In this document: positions 9,418 to 17,106 of the stretch, in pieces
Numbering within the stretch: position 1 is the stretch's first letter
Layout: every line of letters starts with the position of its first letter
Assembly (NCBI GenBank): GCA_028717265.1
Contig: JAQUOE010000002.1
Location: forward strand, 1 to 36,947
Reading direction: 5' to 3'
Length of the DNA stretch: 36,947 nt
DNA from: Actinomycetota bacterium
GTDB lineage: Bacteria; Actinomycetota; Humimicrobiia; Humimicrobiales; Humimicrobiaceae
Position numbers and translations under genes: made by a program
Notes under the pieces: generated by a model
The model's database searches: none
What the model was told of the DNA's origin: nothing
What the model saw: only the letters and a program-made list of their open reading frames with translations

Positions 9418-10465
9418 TTTTGATATCATTATTTATCTGTTTCTGTATTATTTTTAAAATATCTCTGATTAGTTTAAAAATATTATCATAATTATCGGCT
9501 CTTATCCAATTAATTTTAGTCTCTGTGTTAAACCAGGTCATTTGTTTTTTGGCAAGTCTTCTGGTATTTCTTTTTATATCACTGACACATTTCTCAAGAG
9601 TTTCTTCTCCCTTTAAGTATTTTAACACTTCTTTGTATCCAACGGCATGCAGAACGCTTCGGTATTTTTCATATCCATTATCAATCAATTCTTTTACCTC
9701 TTCAACCAGTCCGTTTTCAAACATTCCATCTACCCTTTCATCTATATTGTCATACAATTTTTTTCTATCAAGAGTGATCCCAACAGAAATAGCCCTATAA
9801 TCGGATTTATGATTCTTCCATATGTTTTGAAGGCTGGAAAAGGTATTGCCTGTGATTTCATAAACTTCAAGCGCCCTGATTATTCTCCTCTGGTCGTTTC
9901 CGCTTATTTTATTTGCATAATTCGGGTCTATTTTTTTTAATTTCGAATAATATTTTTCCATACCATGATTCTTTATATCTTCTTTTAATCTTTTTCTTAT
10001 ATCCTTATTTTCATCCGGCATATGATCCATGCCGCTGATTATTCCTCTGATATATAATCCCGAACCTCCGACAATAAGAGGAATTTTATTTTCTAGAAAA
10101 AAATTATTTTTGATTATTTCATCACATATTCCCTTAAACTCCATAATGCTCAGATCATGATCCGGATTAAAAATATCGGTCATATACTGCTTTATTCCGT
10201 AATCACTCAGGTCGTATTTATCTGTTCCTATATCCATTCCTCTGTAAACCTGCATCGAATCTACCGATATGATATCAGTTTCAAGAAGCCTGGCCAGAAT
10301 GATTCCGATTCTGCTTTTACCGGCGCATGTGGGGCCGCAAATAACAATGACTTTTTTAAAATCAGTTAATTTTCTGATAAGTTTGTCAAGACAGATATCG
10401 TTATTTCTTAATTCGTTTTTTATAGATTTGATTAAGGAATTTTTGATTATATCCATTTTGCTCAT
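9404..10465 (-). CDS. miaA: tRNA dimethylallyltransferase
   Basis: GPTCAGKSRIGIILARLLETDIISVDSMQVYRGMDIGT; about 36-aa N-terminal extension before the P-loop region. Confidence 0.96.
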   Translation of the reverse strand: MSKMDIIKNSLIKSIKNELRNNDICLDKLIRKLTDFKKVIVICGPTCAGKSRIGIILARLLETDIISVDSMQVYRGMDIGTDKYDLSDYGIKQYMTDIFNPDHDLSIMEFKGICDEIIKNNFFLENKIPLIVGGSGLYIRGIISGMDHMPDENKDIRKRLKEDIKNHGMEKYYSKLKKIDPNYANKISGNDQRRIIRALEVYEITGNTFSSLQNIWKNHKSDYRAISVGITLDRKKLYDNIDERVDGMFENGLVEEVKELIDNGYEKYRSVLHAVGYKEVLKYLKGEETLEKCVSDIKRNTRRLAKKQMTWFNTETKINWIRADNYDNIFKLIRDILKIIQKQINNDIKNEKN

Positions 10466-10493
10466 ACTAACAAAATTGTATCATCGATTATCC

Positions 10494-11798
10494 TTAAGCC
10501 AGTTTTCCCTTAACATAAAATGTCCTTGCATCCATTACAATAACAGGGACTATCTTTCCGATAAGATTTTCTTCACCTTCGAAATTTATGATAGTATTAT
10601 TTTCCATTCTGCCCTCCAGAAGATCATTATTTTTACTGCTTCTTCCCTCAACCAGCACTTCAAATTTCCTGCCGATAAGTTTATTATTTTCCTCGAAAGA
10701 TATAGTATTCTGGATCTCAAGTAACTGCCTGAACCATTTTTTCTTTTCAACAAGAGGAATGCGGTCTTCAATGCCGGCAGCCCTTGTTCCTGTCCTGGGA
10801 GAATATATAAAAGTAAATGCCCTATTGAATCTTATTTTTTTAACCATATCCAGGGTCTGCAAAAAATCTTTCTTTTCTTCTCCCGGAAAGCCCACTATTA
10901 TATCGGTAGTAATTGCACAATCAGGGATTTTATTTCTTATATTTTTTATGATATCAAAATATCCCTTTCTGGTATAACTTCTGTTCATCTCTTTTAAAAT
11001 CTTATCCGATCCGGCCTGCAGGGGCAGATGAATATGCTTTGCAATATTGTCGTTATCCCTGATGACGTCTACGAGTTCGTCAGAGAAATCTTTTGGATGC
11101 GATGTCATAAATCTGATTCTTTTAAGACCTTTTATAGCTGATATTTTTTTAAGAAGTTCCGGAAAGGTACAGGATTCCGCCAGATTTTTTCCATAAGAGT
11201 TTACATTTTGCCCCAGAAGCGTGATCTCTATTGCTCCATCCGATACAAGTTCTTCGATATTCTTTAAAATTTTTTCTTCTTCTATGGAGATTTCATTTCC
11301 TCTTACCGCAGGGACAATACAGTATGAGCAGCAGTTATTACAACCAATAATTATTGATACGAGTGCTCTGAAGCTATGCTTCCTTCTTACTTTGAAAAGC
11401 CCGGGATCATGTCCATTATTCTCAATCGAACATATACTCTTACCGGTCGAAATCCTTCTGTTTATTAGGTCCGGGAGATCGGCTATATTATGTGTGCCAA
11501 AAACAATATCTACATAAGGGAAGTCTTTGATTATTTTTTCTTTCAGGTCCTGAGCGGCGCACCCACCTATACAGATCAAAACATCTTTTTTTAAATTTTT
11601 TATTTTTTTTAAATTTCCTATATGTCCGTATTGTCTGTTTTTCGCACTCTCTCTAACAGTACAGGTATTAAGTATAATGATGTCAGATGCTTCAATTTCC
11701 TCCGTCTTCTCATAACCGACATTTTCAAGCAAATACTGAATCCTTCCCGTATCATTTTCATTCATCTGACATCCGAAAGTCTCGATATGAAATTTCAT
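10494..11798 (-). CDS. miaB: tRNA-2-methylthio-N6-dimethylallyladenosine synthase
   Basis: TFGCQMNENDTGR, radical-SAM CNNCCSYCIVPAVRG, C-terminal TRAM domain. Confidence 0.95.
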   Translation of the reverse strand: MKFHIETFGCQMNENDTGRIQYLLENVGYEKTEEIEASDIIILNTCTVRESAKNRQYGHIGNLKKIKNLKKDVLICIGGCAAQDLKEKIIKDFPYVDIVFGTHNIADLPDLINRRISTGKSICSIENNGHDPGLFKVRRKHSFRALVSIIIGCNNCCSYCIVPAVRGNEISIEEEKILKNIEELVSDGAIEITLLGQNVNSYGKNLAESCTFPELLKKISAIKGLKRIRFMTSHPKDFSDELVDVIRDNDNIAKHIHLPLQAGSDKILKEMNRSYTRKGYFDIIKNIRNKIPDCAITTDIIVGFPGEEKKDFLQTLDMVKKIRFNRAFTFIYSPRTGTRAAGIEDRIPLVEKKKWFRQLLEIQNTISFEENNKLIGRKFEVLVEGRSSKNNDLLEGRMENNTIINFEGEENLIGKIVPVIVMDARTFYVKGKLA

Positions 11799-11868
11799 AA
11801 ATATGAAAACCCCTGTTTAGAAATTATGAAAATATAATTTAAAAGGTGTTTGATTTAATATTAAATAA

Positions 11869-12141
11869 TTATTTGGATTCGATAGTAAGAACAATAGCAG
11901 TTTTTATTTCCCCGTTTACTTCTATGTCTTTAAAATAAGGTATACACATTAATTCCTGACCGGTGGGAGCTATAAATCCTCTGGCTATCGCTATGCCCTT
12001 TATGGCCTGATTCAATGCTCCCGCGCCAATGGTCTGGATCTGTACCCTTGACTCGCTTCTGATCATCCCTGCAATTGCACCTGCTACAGAATTGGGCTTT
12101 GATTTTGAAGAAACCTTGAGCAATTTAATATTACTGTCCAT
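11869..12141 (-). CDS. spoVS: stage V sporulation protein S family
   Basis: LLKVSSKSKPNSVAGAIAGMIRSESRVQIQTIGAGALNQAIKGIAIARGF; near-complete family match. Confidence 0.96.
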   Translation of the reverse strand: MDSNIKLLKVSSKSKPNSVAGAIAGMIRSESRVQIQTIGAGALNQAIKGIAIARGFIAPTGQELMCIPYFKDIEVNGEIKTAIVLTIESK

Positions 12142-12166
12142 ATTATTATTATTGCTATTTTAATTT

Positions 12167-13315
12167 TTATTCTTTTTGCTTCAGTTCGATCGATAATTTT
12201 ATAATATTATTTGCCTTTTTAAATTCTATGTTTTCTCCGGTAGTAACGAAATATTTATCTCCTAATTCTTTTATCTTATCTTCTGCGGCTTTAATTATAC
12301 ATCTAATCTCACCATCTTTAAACCTGCCTGCCAATTTGGATTCATCATAAAGCATTACATTCTTATCAGGTATTTTTCTTTCTTTCTCTATATCGGAATT
12401 AATTGCCAGGGGATTCTCAGGGGCATTATCCGAATCGATTTCAAGAGGTTCAAGCGCTTTTATTTCATTATATAAAATTCTTTGAATGCCTCTCTGCGAT
12501 ATGTCCATATTGAAGATATTTTTAGAGATAATCTCCATTACGTTATAATTATCGGTAAGCATGGGAATTTCGGTTACTTTTATATTATTTTTTTGTATGA
12601 ACTTACTTAATTTTTCCCATTCGTCAAATTTAGGATAATTATTTTTCTTGCAATCTTTTCTTGAAATTTCCCTCATGGTCGAAAGTATCCGGGTTGGGCT
12701 TCCGAAAAAAAAATTGATTTCTCTATTTTGAAGCTGAAACTCTATTATAGTTTTTATTATATTATTTACACCGCCAATAATGTTTAAATTTCCATCTGTT
12801 TTTATTATCTGAGGCATCAATGATTGATCTTTCTTTTCCGGAATCTTTATTAGATCTATGTCTATATAAAAAGATGCACCTTTTAATTTTTCGGAAAATA
12901 TTATTCTTATATCATCGACATTTAATTTTATTGAGAATAACGCCATCCCCCTGCCGTGAAATCCGTAAGGATCTTTAATGCCGTTTTCAAGTTTGGAAGT
13001 CACTCTTGATTCAAAAATAAGGTTTTGAAGATTGGGAGGAATACCGTCACCGTCATCTATGAAATATATCTTTCTTCTTTTATCTTCTATTTTTTTTGTT
13101 CCGATAAATATGTTCCTGCTTCCGGCATCCCTGCTGTTGCGGATCATTTCCACGATTATGTCTTCAACGCTATTTATATCCTGGAGTGCCTGTCTTCTCT
13201 CGGCTTCGGATATTTTCAGCCTTACATATCCATTTCCAAGATCCTCTTCAACATTAAGTGAATCCTTTATATTTAATTCGGATAAGAAATTTTTTAAATC
13301 GGAGTTATTTCGCAT
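12167..13315 (-). CDS. stand-alone GHKL-type ATPase (MutL/Hsp90-like N-terminal domain)
   Basis: N-box EMIRNSRDAGS, IYFIDDGDGIP, SRVTSKL, GFHGRGMALFSIKLN; no MutL C-terminal endonuclease motif seen. Confidence 0.75.
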   Translation of the reverse strand: MRNNSDLKNFLSELNIKDSLNVEEDLGNGYVRLKISEAERRQALQDINSVEDIIVEMIRNSRDAGSRNIFIGTKKIEDKRRKIYFIDDGDGIPPNLQNLIFESRVTSKLENGIKDPYGFHGRGMALFSIKLNVDDIRIIFSEKLKGASFYIDIDLIKIPEKKDQSLMPQIIKTDGNLNIIGGVNNIIKTIIEFQLQNREINFFFGSPTRILSTMREISRKDCKKNNYPKFDEWEKLSKFIQKNNIKVTEIPMLTDNYNVMEIISKNIFNMDISQRGIQRILYNEIKALEPLEIDSDNAPENPLAINSDIEKERKIPDKNVMLYDESKLAGRFKDGEIRCIIKAAEDKIKELGDKYFVTTGENIEFKKANNIIKLSIELKQKE

Positions 13316-14846
13316 ACTCGACTGCTCTGCTTTCTCTGATAACAGTCACTTTTATCTGTCCGGGATACTCCATTTCTTTCTCTATTTCTTTTGCTATTTC
13401 CCTGGCCAGTACAAGAGACATTTCTTCATTTACTTCTTCGGGTTTTACCATTACTCTTATTTCTCTTCCTGCCTGTATGGCATAAGCTTTTTCTATTCCT
13501 TTGAATTCTGTTGCAATTTTTTCAAGACTTTCGAGCCTTTTTACGTAGCTTTCAAGCGTTTCTCTTCTTGCACCCGGCCTTCCGCCTGATATCTGATCCG
13601 CAGCCTGTATGATAACATCCAACACCGTGTTAGCTTCAACCTCATTATGATGTGCTTCGATTGCATGGCAGATCTCTTCATCTTCATTAAGCCTTTTGGC
13701 AAGTTCAGCACCGATTATTGCATGTGATCCTTCTATATCATGTGTTAAAGCTTTACCAATATCATGCAGCAATCCTGCTCTTTTTGCTTTTTTTACATTC
13801 ATTCCAAGCTCAGATGCAATCACGCCCGCTACATATGCCACTTCTTTTGAATGCAGCAAAACGTTCTGACCATAACTGGTTCTGTATTTCAATCTTCCGA
13901 GCACCTTTACTATTCCCGGATTTATTTCAGATATTCCTGCATCAAAAACTGTCTGTTCTCCCTCTACTTTGATTTCGTTATTTATAATCTTACTTGCTTT
14001 TTCATACATCTCTTCGATTCTGGCAGGGTGAATTCTTCCATCCATTATCAAATTTTCAAGTGTCATCCTTGCAATTTCTCTTCTTACCGGGTCGAAAGAA
14101 GACAATATTACAGCCTCAGGAGTATCATCCACGATTATATTTATTCCTGTAAGATTTTCAAAAACTCTTATGTTCCTGCCCTCTCTTCCTATTATTCTTC
14201 CCTTCATTTCATCATTGGGTAAATTTACGACCGATACAGTGGTTTCACTTACATGATCAAGGGCGCATCTCTGTATGGCCTGAGAGATTATTTTCTTTGC
14301 CATGGTATCGGCATCTTCTTTCAGCCTGGTCTCAATATTTCTGATCTCTTTTGCTGATTCATACCTTGCTTCTTCTTCTATTTTTTTGATCAGGATCGCT
14401 TTAGCTTCTTCTTTTGTGAGTTCGGCAATAGCTTCAAGCCTCAGTATTTCTTTGTCCAGTATTTCATCTACTTTTTTATTTTTGATTTCTAATTCTTCCT
14501 TTTTTTGATTTATATCCTGTTCTTTCTTTTCAAGGTAATGTGCCTTTTTTTCGATAGAATCTTCTCTTCCCTGCAGCCTGTCTTCCATCTTTCTGATTTC
14601 GAATCTCTGTTTTTTGAGTTCCTCTTCGTAATGTGTCTTTAAATTTTGAATCTCCTCTTTACCCTCAAGAAGCATTTCTTTTTTTAGAGTCTGTGCCTCT
14701 TTTTTAGCATTGTTAAGCATAAGATTTGCTTTTTGTTCTGCTGAGCTTAACTTCGAATCAATGATATATTTTCTAAAAAAGAAACCTACGAAAAAGCCAG
14801 TCACTATCGCAATTCCCAGTGAAGCTATTTTTATTAACAAATCCAT
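13305..14846 (-). CDS. rny: ribonuclease Y
   Basis: N-terminal TM plus coiled coil, KH domain GRIIGREGRNIRVFENLTGI, HD domain LLHDIGKALTHDIEGSHA. Confidence 0.97.
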   Translation of the reverse strand: MDLLIKIASLGIAIVTGFFVGFFFRKYIIDSKLSSAEQKANLMLNNAKKEAQTLKKEMLLEGKEEIQNLKTHYEEELKKQRFEIRKMEDRLQGREDSIEKKAHYLEKKEQDINQKKEELEIKNKKVDEILDKEILRLEAIAELTKEEAKAILIKKIEEEARYESAKEIRNIETRLKEDADTMAKKIISQAIQRCALDHVSETTVSVVNLPNDEMKGRIIGREGRNIRVFENLTGINIIVDDTPEAVILSSFDPVRREIARMTLENLIMDGRIHPARIEEMYEKASKIINNEIKVEGEQTVFDAGISEINPGIVKVLGRLKYRTSYGQNVLLHSKEVAYVAGVIASELGMNVKKAKRAGLLHDIGKALTHDIEGSHAIIGAELAKRLNEDEEICHAIEAHHNEVEANTVLDVIIQAADQISGGRPGARRETLESYVKRLESLEKIATEFKGIEKAYAIQAGREIRVMVKPEEVNEEMSLVLAREIAKEIEKEMEYPGQIKVTVIRESRAVEYAK

Positions 14847-14864
14847 TTGAAAAACCTTCCTTCC

Positions 14865-14892
14865 AAAAAAAAAGTCGAGTCAATTACCCGAC
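14865..14892 (-). terminator. intrinsic terminator/attenuator upstream of rny
   Basis: Minus strand GTCGGGT-AATTG-ACTCGAC (7-bp stem with one G-U) followed by TTTTTTTTT; abuts the RBS GGAAGGAAGG of rny. Confidence 0.75.
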
Positions 14893-15206
14893 CTATAAAT
14901 CAATTTGCACTATTTAGTTTTGAATCGAATATACCTAATAAGTATCTTTATATTATAAACCTGACCATTAAGTGGAATATTTTAATTCCACTAATTATGT
15001 AAATGTTTTATTAAGTATATTTAAACCACTTTCCTGCTTGATTTTCCTTATTAAACCTATCATTAGCACTCTAAAATGACTGCTTTAATCTTTACTTAAA
15101 AAATTCGTTAATTTCCCTTTACTTTAAAAAATCTTTTTGACCGCTAATAATATTTGTAAAACCAGTGCAACCTGACTTATAAATCAAATAATTTTATTAA
15201 TAAACG
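14874..15206 (-). ncRNA. candidate structured RNA: rny 5' leader or independent ncRNA
   Basis: Non-coding; own promoter, long-range helix 15158-15170 with 14905-14921, hairpin 14971-14992, terminal intrinsic terminator. Confidence 0.5.
14971..14992. repeat. 8-bp perfect inverted repeat AGTGGAAT-N6-ATTCCACT in the rny leader
   Basis: Read directly. Confidence 0.7.
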
Positions 15207-15211
15207 TTTTT

Positions 15212-15240
15212 ATTTTAACTATAGCATCAGTTTAAGTCAA
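15212..15240 (-). promoter_or_regulatory. promoter TTGACT-N17-TAAAAT for the rny leader
   Basis: Near-consensus boxes with exact 17-nt spacing, 54 nt past the hypA stop. Confidence 0.6.
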
Positions 15241-15293
15241 CATAATTTAACCCGATTGTCACAGCAATAGATTGTTTTTACTTAAAAATCATA

Positions 15294-15635
15294 TTACGCT
15301 TCTATTGAGATAATTTTTATGTCATCAATGTCTGTAGCTTTTATTTTTTCTCCGGAGCAATAAATACAATTTGAGATTAGATTTTCAGAAGTAAAATATT
15401 TTCCGCAAGTTTTGCATTCAAATTTAATTTTGCCTTTTTTGAATTCAAGCCCGGCGCCTTTCAGCGTCCCGTTTTCTTTTGTCATAAAATTATAATAAAA
15501 TTCAATAGATTGAGGTTCTATTTGTGCCAGTGGGCTTATTTCAAAACTTACTTTTTTTAACTTTTTAATATTATATTTTTTTATCAAGTCGTATAATATT
15601 TCTATTATGGAACATGTTATGGAATATTCATGCAT
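15294..15635 (-). CDS. hypA: HypA-like nickel metallochaperone
   Basis: MHEYSIT N-terminus (Ni-binding MHE), zinc motif CKTCG...CIYCSG. Confidence 0.87.
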   Translation of the reverse strand: MHEYSITCSIIEILYDLIKKYNIKKLKKVSFEISPLAQIEPQSIEFYYNFMTKENGTLKGAGLEFKKGKIKFECKTCGKYFTSENLISNCIYCSGEKIKATDIDDIKIISIEA

Positions 15636-15637
15636 GT

Positions 15638-16891
15638 TTAATCTTTGATTATTATTTTTTTGAAGTACCTTTTCCCCTTCTGGATAATTTTTTTATCTAT
15701 ATCGATTAAATCGAATTCAATGTTAGGATCATTTATTTTTTTATCGTCGATTTTTACTGCCCCCTGTGAAACCAGTCTCCTTGATTCGCCATTGGATTTA
15801 GCCAGACCGGAACCTACCAGTAATTGGATCAGGCTTATTCTTTTATCTTTTAATTCTGATGGACTTATGATGTATTCATCAATTTTTTCAGGAGTTTTCT
15901 TTTCTTTAAAGATCAAATCAAAGTGCTCTTCCGCTTTCAAAGAATCATTTTCCGTATAAAGGTTTTCTATTATTATTCTTGCAAGTCTTCTTTTAGCAAA
16001 GGATGGATTTAATTTATTATTTTTTATATTATTTTCGATCTCTTTTATTTCATCACCGGGCAGTTCTGTAAGTAACCTGAAATAATCTATCATGATATTA
16101 TCAGGAATAGACATTATCTTACCGAAAATATCCCGTGGGTGCTCATACACTCCTATGTAATTGCCCAGACTCTTGCTCATCTTCTCGGTTCCATCAGTAC
16201 CCACTAAAATGGGCATAGTAATAGCTATCTGGGGTCTCCGGGAGAACTCTTTTTGCAGTTCCCTTCCCATCAATAGATTAAACCTTTGATCGGTTCCGCC
16301 TAATTCTATATCGGCTTCTATCGCAAACGAATCATATGCCTGCATTATAGGATAAAGAAATTCCATGATTGCAATGGGCGTATTGCTTTTATACCTCTTT
16401 TTGAAGTCATCTCTTTCCAGCATCCTTGCAACCGTGAATCTTGATGTCAGATTCAATATATCCTCGAAGCTCAAATTCTGAAGCCATTTAGAATTTTTTA
16501 CTACTTCGGTTTTTTCCGGAATAAGGATCCTGAATGCCTGCTCTATATAAGTTCTGGCATTTTTTTCTATAGCATCCGGAGATAATCTGGGTCTGAGAGT
16601 TGACCTGCCTGACGGATCACCTATCCTTACAGTATAATCCCCTATTATTAAAATAGCTTTATGACCCAGATTCTGGAACTGACGAAGTTTATTTAAAACA
16701 ACGGTGTGCCCCAGGTGAATATCAGGAGCTGTAGGATCAAGTCCTAATTTGATTTTTAATGGCTTATTCTCCTCTATGGATTTTTGTATCATTGGTTTCA
16801 GATCTTTTTTAATCAAAATATCCTCTGTACCTGATATAATTACATCTAATTGTCTCTGTAAATTTTTTTCCATATCTTGCTTTCCATCCAA
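15638..16891 (-). CDS. tyrS: tyrosyl-tRNA synthetase
   Basis: HIGH-like DIHLGHTVVLNKLRQFQNLGH, KMSKSLGN, C-terminal S4 domain; TTG start or ATG 16873. Confidence 0.95.
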   Translation of the reverse strand: MDGKQDMEKNLQRQLDVIISGTEDILIKKDLKPMIQKSIEENKPLKIKLGLDPTAPDIHLGHTVVLNKLRQFQNLGHKAILIIGDYTVRIGDPSGRSTLRPRLSPDAIEKNARTYIEQAFRILIPEKTEVVKNSKWLQNLSFEDILNLTSRFTVARMLERDDFKKRYKSNTPIAIMEFLYPIMQAYDSFAIEADIELGGTDQRFNLLMGRELQKEFSRRPQIAITMPILVGTDGTEKMSKSLGNYIGVYEHPRDIFGKIMSIPDNIMIDYFRLLTELPGDEIKEIENNIKNNKLNPSFAKRRLARIIIENLYTENDSLKAEEHFDLIFKEKKTPEKIDEYIISPSELKDKRISLIQLLVGSGLAKSNGESRRLVSQGAVKIDDKKINDPNIEFDLIDIDKKIIQKGKRYFKKIIIKD

Positions 16892-16998
16892 TATTTAATG
16901 ATTGAAAAATTAAAATAAATATTAACATAATAATTGCATATATGTCTATTTAAAGTAATCCATAAATTTCAAATAATCATATAATAAACAGGATAAGT

Positions 16999-17027
16999 CC
17001 GGATTGCTTTCTCAATAAGCAATCCGG
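16999..17027. repeat. 11-bp perfect inverted repeat CCGGATTGCTT-N7-AAGCAATCCGG between divergent tyrS and PBP genes
   Basis: Read directly. Confidence 0.8.
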
Positions 17028-17106
17028 TATATTGTTATTTGACCGGTTTTTATATAGAATTTCATAAGTAACAGCAAGATATAATATTGAAAGTGAATGA
17101 TCCGAT

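Noticed and set aside
13032-13589. 185-aa plus-strand ORF
   Set aside because: Antisense to rny and the GHKL ATPase, which have clear family motifs; low-complexity F/S/Y-rich translation, no RBS.
14874-15240. Known large RNA (tmRNA, RNase P RNA, SRP RNA, 6S) in the rny leader
   Set aside because: I could not find the conserved cores of tmRNA, RNase P or SRP RNA; 6S cannot be fully excluded by eye but the length and helix layout do not fit well.
16892-17106. T-box or other riboswitch upstream of tyrS
   Set aside because: No AGGGTGGNACCGCG T-box sequence; leader is AT-rich with only the inverted repeat noted.
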